Shown here: positions 20,761 to 32,870 of the stretch, piece by piece
How the letters are laid out: the number at the start of each line of letters is the position of its first letter
Numbering within the stretch: the first letter of the stretch is position 1
NCBI RefSeq assembly: GCF_020921035.1
Contig: NC_063155.1
Span: 16,015,311 to 16,079,310 of the forward strand
Direction: 5' to 3'
Source of the DNA: Rhodamnia argentea
Taxonomy: Eukaryota > Streptophyta > Magnoliopsida > Myrtales > Myrtaceae
DNA length: 64,000 nt
Program-made: the position numbers and the translations under genes
The notes under the pieces: generated by a model
Databases searched by the model: none
The model's input: the letters and a program-made list of their open reading frames with translations, nothing else
What the model was told of the DNA's origin: nothing

Positions 20761-21215
20761 GACAACATCAATCGCCTCTTCGACCTCCCGAACGGTTTCT
20801 TCTACACCATCATGGACTCGCTACGTGAGAAGACATGGAGCCACACCCCTTGGTATAAAATCGGGTATTGCCAACGGTGCCCCGACGAGGTCCAATGGCT
20901 CGACCACATTGGTCCGAAGCCGTCTCTCTACTTCAACACCGGCATGTTTGTGTAGCGATCGAACCTCGACACTTACCGTGACTTGCTGGAAACCCTCGAG
21001 ATCACACCTCCGACTCCATTTGATGAACAAGACTTCTTAAACATGTACTTCAAGGACATTTGCAAACCGATTTCTAATATGTACAACCTCGTGCTCACGA
21101 TGTTGTGGCGCCCCCCCGAGAACGTTGAGCTAGACAAGGTGAAGGTCATTCACTATTGTGTCGCAAGGTCGAAGCTGTGGTGGTACACGGGCAAGGAAGA
21201 GAACATGGACCGGGA
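20761..21215 (+). pseudogene. Galactinol synthase 3' fragment, copy 2, cut by a retroelement
   Basis: The frame reads DNINRLFDLPNGFFYTIMDS, then EKTWSHTPWYKIGYCQRCPD, and after the shared stop DEQDFLNMYFKDICKPI and WYTGKEENMDRD. It then breaks at 21215/21216 where a copia LTR begins. The last 80 or so codons are not found beyond the element. No DxD site. Confidence 0.8.
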
Positions 21216-22813
21216 TGTTAAGAAGTGATTCAAAGTTGAGGTCCTTGTTTTTAGGAGGCAGTTAGCTAGTTCTAGTCAACAATAAATTAGTTTGTTATTG
21301 CTGGTTTTACGCTATGTGATTTCTATTTATTATTGTTTTGTATTCTCAAAAAAGTGAGCTGAATAAAAGTCCTCCACTTTCATAATCACCTCTATTTTAC
21401 GTGTAGTTTCTGTCTAGCGAGGTTGATTTGTATTAAGTGACCTTCTTATTGATCCAACAGATTGGTATCAGAGCCGGGTTGAAGGTCTCTACTGCAAATC
21501 AACATGGCAGCAAGTGGATCGAACTTGCAGCAATCGATGATACCCATTTTCAAGGGTGAAAACTATGAGTTTTGGAGTATTAAGATGAAGACTCTCTTTA
21601 GGTCTCAAGACCTATAGGAGATTGTGGAAGATGGTGTGCCGTAGAATGAAGAAGAGGGCGGAATGCGGGAGTTGAAAAAAAGAGATGCCAAAGCTCTTTT
21701 TTTTATCCAACAGGGGTTGCATGAAACTGTCTTCTCTAGAGTTTCAGCCGCGGAAACAGCAAAAGAAGCATGGGAGGCTTTGAAAAATGAGTTTCGGGGG
21801 ACAACCAAGGTTAAGGCGGTGAAACCGCAAACCTTGAGGAGAAATTTTGAGACGTTATAGATGAATGGTGTAGAGTCCATTCAAGATTTCTTTTCAAGAG
21901 GCATGACAGTGGTAAATCAAATGAGATCGTATGGAGAAGAGATCTCGGATGAAACTATTGTTTGCAAAATACTCGGAAGCTTGACAACAAGATTTGATCA
22001 CGTAGTGGCAGCAATTGAGGAATCAAAAGTCTTAACAAACATGTCTGTTGATGCCTTGATGGGTTCTCTTCTTGCTCATGAAGATAGAATCAACAGAGCT
22101 GGAGAGAGAATTGATGAAAGGGCATTCCAAGCTAAGCGCAATTCGGGAGGAAATTGGAGAGGATCGGGAAGCTCGGGGAGAGGAAATGGAAGAAGTGGGA
22201 CGCGAGGCAGAGGTAAAGGCGTAAACGCACAACAAGAAATGAGAAGATGTTTCAATTGTAACAAAGTGGGACATCTTGGAAAAGATTGCAAGGCAAAGGT
22301 TAACCAGGCAGAATTTGCTGATAGCGAGGAACAAGAAGAGGAGGAAGAAGAGTATTATCTGTTTATGGCACATGAGGAGACAACGTAGAATCGGAGGTCC
22401 ATTTGGTTTGTGGACAGTGGCTGCTCCAATCATATGACTGGAGTGAAAGAGCTATTCAAAGACTTGGATGAGTCTCAAAAACGAATGATTAGTCTTGGGA
22501 ACAACTACAAAATTCAGGTGGAGGGAAAAGGCACAATACTTATCAAGACACATCGGGGAAGAAGCAAGTTGATCGGGGATGTCTTGTATGCACCTCAATT
22601 GGCACACAACTTGTTGAGTGTAGGCCCATTACCGAAGTCGGGATTTATAGTTCTCTTGGACAACAACGCTTGCACCATCAGAGACAAAGAAGGAGGACAA
22701 TTGGTGGCTCGAGTAGCCATGACAGAAAATCTTATGTTTCCTTTTGAGGTTACAGCAGTAGATGAGCTCAATATGGTAGCAATCAATTCCTCGGAACTAT
22801 GGCATATGAGATA
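21216..22813 (+). mobile_element. Ty1/copia retrotransposon fossil, 5' part
   Basis: The 5' LTR is 21216-21459 (TG...CA), followed by a methionine-tRNA type primer site (TGGTATCAGAGCCGGG from 21463). Parts seen are gag with a UBN2-type region, a CCHC knuckle (CFNCNKVGHLGKDC) at about 22250-22290, and the start of the protease (FVDSGCSNHMTG) at about 22408-22440. Homology ends at 22813; integrase, reverse transcriptase and the 3' LTR are absent. It is a broken, truncated copy. With one LTR its age cannot be read, but it is younger than the galactinol synthase fragment it sits in. Confidence 0.85.
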
Positions 22814-24289
22814 AAAAATTATTTTAAAAAAGATAAAAACATATTGTTCACGTCAACGCCGATCATGCCACATATGATAATTGACGTATACGCCAGCAAT
22901 TTCGGGCCAATAAGATTCGATTAAAAAATTGTTAAAAGGTTTCTGACTAAATTGGCCAAATTAAAATGTTTAAGACTGAATTGACACAAGTTCAATAAAT
23001 TTAAAAAAAAAATTGTAATTTTCCCACCAAAACGTGACTCAATTTTAATGCATGACTCCGTGATAGATCAACATTAATCGCTCGGGATAATGACATGCGT
23101 GGCCGCAAGCTTCATGTGAAAAATCTAATCGAATTATATAAGATGAGCATCACTTTTTTTTTGTTTTAGCGCAATGGAATGAATTAGGAGAATGTCATTT
23201 GCTCTTGCATGACTATGATGTTTGATTGGAGCTCTCTCTCAAACGTCATGTTCAGGAGGTGCACAACAACAATTTTATATTCTACTTCGAAAAACAGATT
23301 TGAAATAGAAATCCATTTGAAAATACAATTTTATTTTTATTATTTAATCATTCCTAATCCTATCCCAATTTTGTCATTATAGTTCATACTTCTAAGGCAT
23401 ATGTCTAACCCAACAATTTGAAAATCACAATTCGTTAATTATTTGAAAAGTCACGAGCTTAAAATCAATGGCTATTAAGTCGAGTCGAATTCGAAAATTC
23501 GTCATACAAATTTACGAATTTCTAATATATTTTCGCTCCCGCTTCGAATGAGCCTCTAGAATCGTGAAGAAATTCTGAGATATAGCGACGCATCGTGCCG
23601 CCGCCGTTTCCCGATCATTTTTATATCGGAGCACCACTAACTGCCGTGGCATCGGAAATTAATCTCATCAAGTGCCCTTGCTTGATCACACGATGAAGCG
23701 TTGGCAAGGATACTAGAAATGGGGCTCCCAAGTCGCTGGCAGCTGACGTCACCCCCACCGTCAGCGAAACCATTAGAAAAAGGCTGCACGCAGGGGGAGT
23801 TCTGGCAGAACCCATAACGTCGAATGTCGTCTGGCCAATGGGATCCCAAGAAGGTGACGTCACAGTGCCCGTCACCAATGATGTGATTGTTTTTTTTTTT
23901 TTATATGATCGCGTAAAGAAAGAAAGAAAGCCAGCCTCTTTGCCATGATTGGATGTCATGTTTGTAATGAACAATGTGAAGTCGTTCAAAATCCCTTGTT
24001 TTTTTTTGGAGCCCCGTGCCCGGCCGCAATAGGGTTGTCCCGGGTTCCACATGTTATAAAATCGAATTTTTATTTTCTAAATTAGCATCAAACGTCAGCA
24101 TCGATCGTGCTAGTAGGCGATCGGCGTTGACGTCAGTGATTTCCAATCAACATTACTCAATTGGTAAATTATCAAAATATTGAGTATTAAATTAGCCTAA
24201 TTAAAAGATTTACGATTGAATTGGTATAAATGCAATAAGATTATAACTTTTTTGATAATTTTTCCCGATTTGGCAAATCGTTTTCCTAC
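22814..24289. other. AT-rich intergenic DNA with repeat remnants
   Basis: The parts 22850-23040 and 24060-24270 carry short repeat-B-like phrases. The part 23640-23880 is more GC-rich, with two TGACGTCA-type sites (about 23743 and 23855) but no hairpin. No gene was recognised. Confidence 0.5.
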
Positions 24290-25110
24290 TCTCTCGCAAG
24301 ATATGAGTACCGAGGAAATGAAATCCTCGGTACTCATGCTGATATGGGCTTAAGCACTTCAATTCTGTCCCCGATAAAAAATCCCCTAAATTCAAATTGA
24401 AAAGAAGCTTGAGACATAATGAAATGGTTGCAATTTGTATAAATACACGGGTGGAGTACCAACTATGGTTAATTAATCAACGAACGCCGATTTAATTATT
24501 TTCTCTTATCGGGAAACAAAACACACATGTTATCAAAAAAATAAAGCATAGTCCTAGTGCACGTGAAAATTCGAAAACTGAAAAAAAAAAATGAAAAATA
24601 ATGCACATGGAAGAAATTCTTTTGATGGGTACATCGACACGAATGTGCTTAAACAATCCAACAGATTGGAATATGGAGACTTAAGACGGTGCCCTTGAGA
24701 GGTACATCGACACGAATCAATGCGTTCCGATATCAAGAGGATTTAGTCGCTAAATGTACCTATCCAGCAGTAGATCTTTTACATTCAATGTCAACTATGC
24801 TCAAATCTTGAATCATTGGTGAGGAACATTATGAAATTGCGCAAAAAGTTAAGCAAACTTCACAACGACGTTGTAAAGAACTTCAAGGCATTACAGCTAT
24901 TCTTGAATTGAACGAATTATCTGAAAAAGATTGCGGTGGAGATTGAACTCTTGGCCGGAGGGTATTTATACTGAATGAATGCACTCGGTATGCCCCCTAC
25001 AACCTGGGCATTAATTACTTTTTTCAGTGACAACAACATTCTCCAAAAAAGCAAGAATGCATTAAAAAATAAAATAAAATCCAAAAAAGCATAATGGAAA
25101 AAAGCTTGAG
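24290..25110 (+). repeat. Dispersed repeat R1, copy d
   Basis: Same layout as the copy at 18060. It is followed by repeat D at 25111-25890, mirroring 13200-14757. Confidence 0.7.
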
Positions 25111-25890
25111 ACATAATGAAATAGTTGCAATGACTCTAATTCTCATTAAAGATGTTGCATGTGGTTGACTGAGAGAGCGACATCTTTTATCGGACAACAT
25201 CCCCTACAAATTAATCCGGTGAATGGCTTGAAGCTGTTGCATCTCTTCTAGGATCGGTGGCCGACTGTGAATTTTGAACACCATGGAAAATGATTGAACG
25301 AGCTGATAGCGCCCGAGAAATCATGCCCGAGTAGAAACACAAGCAATTGCGGTCTTGAAGATGGTCAGAAGTTTATCCTCAATGCCTGGCGTGTGCGTGG
25401 GCGTTGGCAGGCATAAATCTGTTGCGAAACAACATCGAAAGATACACAATCGAAGCATAAATAGCAAATGATGAAAGTAAAATCCAAAAACTCATGAGAT
25501 ATAATGCATACAATCGAAGCACTGGTGCATTGGTACCAATTTGAAAGTCAAAACTCAACAAATCTCTGCATTGACTTCAAATATCCAAAAGAGCGTTATG
25601 CCAAACAAACACAAAACCTCTCATCCTCGCCACCAAGAGTGACCACACAAGTCCACCCGCCAAATAGCAGATTTGATACCCTTAAGCCTTCATGAGCTTA
25701 CCCCGTGTAGGAAATAAGGGATGAAATGCGACCAACTCCGCCTAGGTAACTCAATGCTGAAAATGTCAACCAAGTCCATGCTTGAACTTTTACATGCCTT
25801 GATTTCCACTTTTGTGAGTGAAAAAGAAATTACTATAAGATAATGATTGAGTGCGTGAACCTTTCTTAAGGCAAATTTAATGTGTCTTTA
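25111..25890 (+). repeat. Repeat D, second copy
   Basis: The inverted match of 13200-14040. No recognised protein. Confidence 0.55.
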
Positions 25891-25894
25891 ATAA

Positions 25895-27240
25895 GGTGGT
25901 ATTATTTTCACAAAAAAAAAACAACTAAGGTGGTATTACCATTAGAATAATTATGCTACTTTCGATTATTATTTTTTTTGGACGACGAACCAAGGAGCTC
26001 ATTGGGTGTAAAAGGAAAATCTTCCTCATTGTTGATATAAAAAATAATCTACACAAAATACATATCTGCATAATATCCTGAATAAATTGGTATATAGATA
26101 TTTTGTGAATTTGGGGTTGATGATCGAGAGTTATTGTTGTTTCACAGCTATATAGGATCAAGGGCGTGATGATGCTCTCGATGATAAAAGATTAGCACAA
26201 ATGAAAATCTTTGGACTAAAAGTGCATTTGATTTGAGGTATGGAGTTTATTGCGAAGAAAATTTACCGATGGGTATGTCGTGAATGTGGTTGTGGAGGAC
26301 GTAAAAGTAAGACCCAACGAATTTCCGAGAGCAATGTAGAACAAAGGTGTCCTTTTCGGGGGCAAAAGTGCTATTTTAGTCTTTTGCAATTATTCCCATC
26401 TTCGAACTCACGGAACGGGACTAAAGCATAGGCCTGAAACTTATGAGAATGGGCCCAATCTTTTGCGATCGACCCCGTTCTTGATCAAGGCCCAACGTTT
26501 GTGCCACTTTACGGAAGCCAAGGCCCGATAGTTGTCAACGCCGGTACGCAACTCTTTTTCTCGGGTCGGGCGGGCGACGAAAGAAGAACTCCGCTTGAGG
26601 GAAATGGAAAGGAGTGATCGCATTCGGGAGACAAACCGAAAGAAATTCAAGTCCTTCATGATTTTAGGGTTCGTGATATTGATCGAATCCAAATTGGAGC
26701 CGCAAGTAGTCCGGGATTTGGTTCATGAAGGGGAGAGTGACGAGATTTTCTGTTGGAGTTTTTTTTTCCCCCTTTTATAAATGAACCACACTATATTTAA
26801 CGGATGAAATGATGTAGTTTAATTTTTCGGCGACCACGTCGGCGCCAACCATGTCATGTAGGATGGTCGGCACCGACTAGATATCCCATGTCACACTTTT
26901 CCAGTCAATAGGATTGAATTGAAAATATGCAAAAGGTTTAGAACTGAATTATCATAATTGAAATATTTAATATACGCCAATTCAATAGATCTATGACTAT
27001 TTTGGTAATTTTCATGTTGAACTATCATCTAGATAATTCTATTTTCGATTTGATTTTAAAAACTGATTTTGAGATGATGGGACATCCCATAAAATGATAT
27101 GAATACGTAAATCACATATGCAAAACGTGAATAAATAATACATGTTACTTCTTAAACATAATTTGCAAATGAGTCGTCAAGATTTTGAGTATTTCCAAAT
27201 TACATAAAAGAAAAAAATAGGGGATAAAAGATCTAAAAAT
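25895..27240 (+). repeat. Composite repeat B/C, full copy
   Basis: Part C (25895-26340), linker (26340-26640) and part B (26640-27240) lie in one run. This is the clearest evidence that B and C belong to one element. Confidence 0.65.
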
Positions 27241-27559
27241 GCAAGTCTCCATTATTTTAACTTATACAGCCGCTGACGGCCGATTGTGGTAGATGGAGAA
27301 AGAAAAAAAAAATAGGGAAAAAATAAAAATAAATTTTAAAAATTCAACTTTTTTTTAGCATGAAATGAGATCATGAGATTAAAATCAATTTTCAAATGAG
27401 ATCCAAACACCAAAAAACGTTTTCTTGGTCACATATCAACAAACATATCAAAACTAACTGTTTTCCTAGAAAATGACTTTTCAAAAAGCATTTCTCTTTT
27501 TCGTGGAGTTTTTCTCCAACCAAACGTTCATTTAATGGAAAATTCCATGAAAAAGGATG

Positions 27560-28760
27560 AATGCCTATGCACACGCCGGGCATCGAGGATGAACTTCTGA
27601 CCATCTTCAAGACTGCAGTTGCTTGTGTGTCTACTCGGGCCGTAAAAGGGCATGATTTCTCGAGCTCTATCGGCTCGTTCAACCATTTTCCATTGTGTTC
27701 AAAATTCACAGTTAGCCATTGATCCTAGAAAAGATGAAGCAGCTTCAAGCCGTTCACTAGATTAATTTGTAGGGGATGTTGTCCGATAAAAGATGTCGCT
27801 CTCTCAGTCAACCACATGCAATATTTTTAATGAGAATTAGAGTAATTGGAACTATTTCATTATGTCTCAAGCTTTTTTCCATTCTGCCTTTTTGGATTTT
27901 CTTTTATTTTTTAATGCGATCTTGCTTTTTTGGAGAATGCGGTTGTCTCCGAAAAAAGTAATTAATGCTCAGGTCGTAGGGGGCATACCAAGTGCGTTCA
28001 TTAAGTATAAATACCCTCCGGCCAAGAGTTCAATCTCCATTGCAATCTTTTTCGAATAATTCGTTCAATTCAAGGATAGCTATAATGCATTGAAGTTCTT
28101 TACAACGTCGTTGTAAAGTTTGCTTAACTTTTTGCACAATTTTATAATGTTCCTAAAAAATGATTCAAGATTTGAGCATAGTCGACGATGAATCTAAAGG
28201 ATCTATTGCTGGATAGATACCTTTAGCGGCTAAATCCTCTTGATATCGGAACGCGTTGATTCGTGTCGATTTACCTCTCAAGGGCACCATCTTGAGTCAC
28301 CATATTCCAATCTTTCGGATTGTTTAGGCACATTCGTGTCGATGTACCCATCAAAAGAATTTCTTCCATGTGCATTATTTTTCTTTTTCTTTTTTTTTTC
28401 GGTTTCCGCATTTGCACGTGCACTGGGAGTATGCTTTTATTTTATTTTTTTGGTAATGTGTGTTTTGTTTCCTGGTAAGAGAAAATAATTAAACCAGCGT
28501 TAGTTGGTTAATTAACCGTAGTTGGTACTCCACCACCCGTGTATTTATACAAATTGCAACCATTTCATTATGTCTCAAGCTTCTTTTCAATTTGAATGCA
28601 TGGGATTTTTGACGGGGGACAGAATTTGAGTGCTTAAACCCATATCAGCATGAGTACCGAGGATTCAATTTCGTTCATGCCCAAGCAAATATAGATCTGC
28701 CTTTTGTTCCGGAAAAAGTAAAACCTGAATTTTCCGGCATCTCGATTCGTTGGTAGAGAG
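27560..28760 (-). repeat. Repeats D (partial) and R1, copy e
   Basis: D at 27560-27960 is joined to R1 at 27961-28760, in the same arrangement as 13200-14757. Confidence 0.65.
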
Positions 28761-28859
28761 AAGACAAGAACTCTGGTGATACTTCCAAACTGTTTCTGCA
28801 CCTAGTCTTAATCGGGGCACGGCCATCGTAGTGAAAGCTAAGTGTCCGTGTCAAGTTAG

Positions 28860-29440
28860 AAATGGACGTTGAATCTAAAGGATCTACTGTTGGATAGATA
28901 TATTTAGCAGCTAAATCCTCTTAATATCAGAAAGCATTGATTCGTGTCGATGTACCTCTCAAGGGCACCGTCTTGAGTCATCACCATATTCCAATCCTGT
29001 TGGATTGTTTAGGCCTGTTCGTGTCAATGTACCTATCAACAGAATTTCTTCCATGTGCATTATTTTTCATTTTTTTTTTCAGTTTCCGAATTTCCACGTG
29101 TACTAGGAGTATGCTTTATTTATTTATTTATTTTTGGTAACATGTGTGTTTTGTTTCCTGGTAAGAGAAAATAATTAAACCAGCGATTCGTTGGTTAATT
29201 AACCGTAGTTGATACTCCACCCGTGTATTTATACAAATTGAAACCATCTCATCATGTCTCAAGCTTCTTTCAATCTGAATGCAGGGGATTTTTGACAGGG
29301 GACAGAATTTGAGTGCTTAAACCCATATCAGCATGAGTACCAAGGATTCAATTTCGTTCATGCCCAAGCAAATATAGATCTACCTTTTGTTCCGGAAAAA
29401 GTAAAACCTGAATTTTCTGGCATCTCGATTCGTTGGTTGA
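28860..29440 (-). repeat. Dispersed repeat R1, copy f (partial)
   Basis: It lacks the first 250 bp or so of R1. It is separated from copy e by a short segment (28770-28850) that is repeated at 29465-29525 and near 16255-16320. The two R1 copies are in tandem. Confidence 0.65.
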
Positions 29441-29929
29441 GAGAAGACGGGAACTCCGGTGATACTTCCAAACTGTTTCTGCACCTAGTCTTAATCGGGG
29501 CACGGCCATCGTAGTGAAAGCTAAGTGCCCGAATAAGATCCTAAAGTAAATTTATTTTCTTTAAAAAGGATTCAAAATGGATTTTATTTCAAATAAGGAT
29601 CTAGAATGAGGCCTGAATTTGTCGATTGGCCGATTATTCTCTTGCCACTTGAGAATAATTTTTTTTTTTGTCAGACTCGTGAACAATGTTTGAACAATGG
29701 TTTTTTTTTTTTTTTTTTGGCTAGCACCAAAGCAAGAGTGGTCGTGATGAAGAGAGACGTTGCATTCGTAGATGAGGTGATGAGTTGTTCTCTTCCAGAA
29801 AGTTCACGAATTGGTACGAGAGTCAGAAAGTAGGATTAAGGAACACCTTTGTCTGGCAACGGAAGGACCATGGGACACCTAAGCCATGACCTAATCGGCT
29901 CGGCTCTGCTCGGGCATGGAGACTAGACT
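29441..29929. other. Intergenic DNA, no gene seen
   Basis: It holds poly(T) tracts at about 29650 and 29700 and no recognised element. Confidence 0.4.
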
Positions 29930-30555
29930 TTGACCCCGAGAGCGACGGAAGAAGAACTCGGCTTGAGGGAAATGGAAAGGAGTGTTCGAATTTGGGAGAA
30001 TAACCCAAAGAAATTCAGGTTCTTCATGATTTTAGGGTTCGCCATATTGATTGAATCCAAATCGGAGCCGAAGGGGAGAATGACAACATTTTCTATTGGA
30101 GTTTTTTTTTAAATGTTTTTTTTTGTTAACGAACGACACTATTTTTAACATTTTTTTACAATCACGTCAGCTCCGATTGATGGTTAGCACCGATTAGATA
30201 TCTCATGTTAGACTTTTTTAATCAATAAGATCGAATTGGATAATATGTAAAGGGTTTATGACTGAATTGTCATAATTGAAATATTTAAGATGTACTAATA
30301 CAATAGATATGCGATTATTTTGATAATTTTCCTATAAATGTTGAACTATCTTCTAAATAACTCTATTTTCGATTTGATTTTAAAAACCGATTTTGAGATG
30401 ATGCGACAACCCATAAAATGATACGAACGCGTGAATCATATATGCGGAACGTAAGTAAATAACACGTTTTCCTTCATAAACATAATTTACAAAAGAGTTG
30501 TCAAGATTTCGAGTATTTTCAAATTACGTAAGAAAACAAAGGGTAAATGATCTAT
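29930..30555 (+). repeat. Repeat B upstream of C2 gene C
   Basis: Collinear with 1762-2290. Together with the next feature and the promoter it shows that genes A and C were copied with about 900 bp of upstream DNA. Confidence 0.65.
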
Positions 30556-30755
30556 AAACACAAGCGATCCCATTTCGATTTCACGAAGCCATTGGCGGCA
30601 GCATCGGAGGCGATGATCGGAGCCATTTCTATGGTAGAAAGATTTGTGATTTTCTGTGAGTGGAATTGTGAGTTTGCGTTTGAGAAAGTTTCACAATTGC
30701 TTGGCTTGGTTTGCGTTGATCAGAAAAGATTGTGAAGTATAATTTATAGCGGGAA
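30555..30755 (-). pseudogene. Probable galactinol synthase 5' fragment, copy 2
   Basis: The minus-strand ATG at 30626 opens MAPIIASDAAANGFVKSKWD and then runs into repeat B, as at 2290-2490. A TATA box lies at about 30737-30748. Both copies keep the frame and the same break, so they descend from one captured fragment. The parent gene is inferred from the N-terminal sequence only. Confidence 0.45.
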
Positions 30756-30840
30756 ACCAAACCCACCTCCACAAAACGACAAAAAGGCAAAAAAATGGGA
30801 TATATTGATAAAAAAAAAACAAATGAATTTATATCGTACC

Positions 30841-30964
30841 AGCCCTTTTATAAGGAAAATTTCGTCGACGAAAGCTATGGTTGATGACGTCATCCTTTTA
30901 TAAGGAAAATTTCGTCGACGGCTTCCATCGCTTTCGTCGACGAAATTTTCCTTATAAAAGGGCT
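30841..30964. promoter_or_regulatory. Palindromic promoter of C2 gene C
   Basis: The perfect 35-bp arms 30841-30875 and 30930-30964 each hold a TATA box and the 14-bp self-palindrome TTTCGTCGACGAAA. The loop holds GATGACGTCATC (30882-30893), a full TGACGTCA bZIP-type site, and a third half-copy of the arm at 30894-30920. The right TATA box (30953-30960) is about 130 bp upstream of the ATG. Confidence 0.9.
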
Positions 30965-31088
30965 GAACACAAACTCAATCCTCACGCCCTCTAGCTCTCT
31001 CATTTCTCGTTTTCTGCCTATACACATACACTCCCTCTCTCTCAAAACTCCTTCACATTCCCAAGAACCATCCTCAAGCACAGAGGCG

Positions 31089-31790
31089 ATGGCATCCTTG
31101 CCTCTGTCGATAACCGTTATCTCAGCCAAGGACGTCAAGGCCCGCAACGTCCGCCTTGCCGCCTCCCTCTCCAGCGACGAAAGCAACAAGAAGCAGCGCA
31201 CCCCCGTCCACAAGAAAGGCAGCACCGCTAACACCTGGGAGGGCCACACCTTCAAATTCACCGTGAGAGAGGCCGCGCCTCTCAACACCCACCTCAAGTT
31301 CAAGATCGAGAAGAAGGAGCCCTTCTTGAACCCCTTCTTCTGCTGCAAGAAGGGGTCCTTCTTTGGCCGCAAGACTACTTATGTGGTCGGCAAGGTTGAT
31401 GTGCCCGTCGAGGATCTGCGTCCGGATGGCTCCGCCGGCTACATGAATCCCAAGGTGCTAAGCTGCGAAGTGAGGTCCTCCTCCCTGAAGACCGTGGCCG
31501 TTCTCGAATTTTCCTACAAGTTCGGCGAGCGGTTCCCTGCCGAGGCGCCCCCGGAGCTGGAGGAGGAGACAGTCACGGCTACTCCAGCTGCAGAGCGCCC
31601 TCGGACGGGGAACGCCACTCCCGCCTTTTTTTTTGGGCCCCCGGCAGGATACGGGCCCGCAGCCCCACCGCCACTGCGCCGCCCCGGCTGGAGCTTCCTG
31701 GAGAGGATAGGGATCGCGGTCGCCGTGAACACGATAACAAGTGCGTTCAATAACCTCGTATTCGATGGCGGGGATTTTACCGATACCTGA
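31089..31790 (+). CDS. SRC2-like C2-domain protein C
   Basis: A single-exon gene of 233 aa and the most complete member: SITVISAKDVKARNVRLAAS start, HKKGSTANTWEGHTFKF, GRKTTYVVGKVDVPVEDL (full, without the A/B deletion), VAVLEFSYKF, Pro/Ala linker, hydrophobic segment IGIAVAVNTITSAFNNLVFD and the end GGDFTDT. The typical SRC2 layout (C2 plus proline-rich linker plus hydrophobic tail) fits a membrane-associated stress protein. The start lies after a CT-rich leader and a spliceless 5' UTR; no intron is needed. Very high GC at third positions against AT-rich surroundings. Confidence 0.88.
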   Translation: MASLPLSITVISAKDVKARNVRLAASLSSDESNKKQRTPVHKKGSTANTWEGHTFKFTVREAAPLNTHLKFKIEKKEPFLNPFFCCKKGSFFGRKTTYVVGKVDVPVEDLRPDGSAGYMNPKVLSCEVRSSSLKTVAVLEFSYKFGERFPAEAPPELEEETVTATPAAERPRTGNATPAFFFGPPAGYGPAAPPPLRRPGWSFLERIGIAVAVNTITSAFNNLVFDGGDFTDT

Positions 31791-32239
31791 TTTTGATATG
31801 TGAACCGAGTATTCTTGTTCATTTGCATACGTACTTGTTTCGTCTTTAAGGTATGTTTAGTTGGTTTTGATTACTGCGTCGACTTGGTAAATCTGGATTG
31901 TTTGCAAGAGATTTTGTCGGATCTCTTATTGTTCTTAAAAGGATGCACGTTATAAACACTTCGGCATGTAACAGGATTTTGCATCTGCATAAATCTGAAA
32001 TAAACGTTATAAGAGAACTAACACTGGACAAGATTTTAGACTTGTTATCAATGTTCCATTTCAACTTCACCCGAACCCTTTGGCATTTAAGATGGTATAC
32101 ACCACATGTATCGACTTTACATCCATACGAAGGTTATATTTTTCCAATTCTAACCTTGACATGGACACTTAGCTTTCACTACGATGACGGTATCCCGATA
32201 AAAGTCTAGGTGCAGAAACAGTTTGAAATGTCACTTGAG
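31791..32239. other. 3' flank of C2-C
   Basis: UTR-like start, then unassigned AT-rich DNA. The end (32160-32220) repeats the segment seen at 16255-16320 and 28790. Confidence 0.4.
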
Positions 32240-32870
32240 TTCGACTGTCCTCTCTCTACAAACGAATCGAGATGCCGGAAAGTTGAGGGAGGCGGATCTA
32301 TATTTACCCGAGCATCAACGAAATGTTATGTATGTCACGAAAATTCCAATATTAGGCGATCTAAATCTCAAATGGAGTACCAACTGTGGTTAATTAAGAA
32401 ACTATGGTTAATCAACCAACGAACATTGGTTTAATTATTTTCTCTTACCAGGAAACAAAACATACACGTTACCAAAAAAAAAAAAAAACAAAGCATACTC
32501 CCAACGCACGTGGAACTTCGAAACCTGGAAAAAAAAAAATAATGCACATGGAAGAAATTCTTTTGATGGGTAGATCGACACGAACGGACCTAAACAATCC
32601 GACAGGATTGGAATATGACGATGACTCAAGATGGTGTGCTTGACTGGTCCAACGACACGAATCAGCGCGTTCCGATATCAAGAGGATGTAGCTTCTCAAG
32701 GTACTTATTCAACAGTAGATCTTTTAGATTCAACGTCAATTATGCTCCAATCTCAAATCTTTAGTGAGGAACATCATGAAATTGTGCAAGAGTTAAGTAA
32801 AACTTTATAATGTCGCAACAAACTTTAGGATATTATAACTATCCTTGACTTGGACGAATCGAAAAAGATC
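32240..32870 (+). repeat. Dispersed repeat R1, copy g
   Basis: A more diverged copy with an internal loss. It is oriented like 18060 and 24290. Confidence 0.6.

Noticed and set aside
23740-23865. Two TGACGTCA-type sites as another palindromic promoter
   Set aside because: No inverted arms and no gene next to them.
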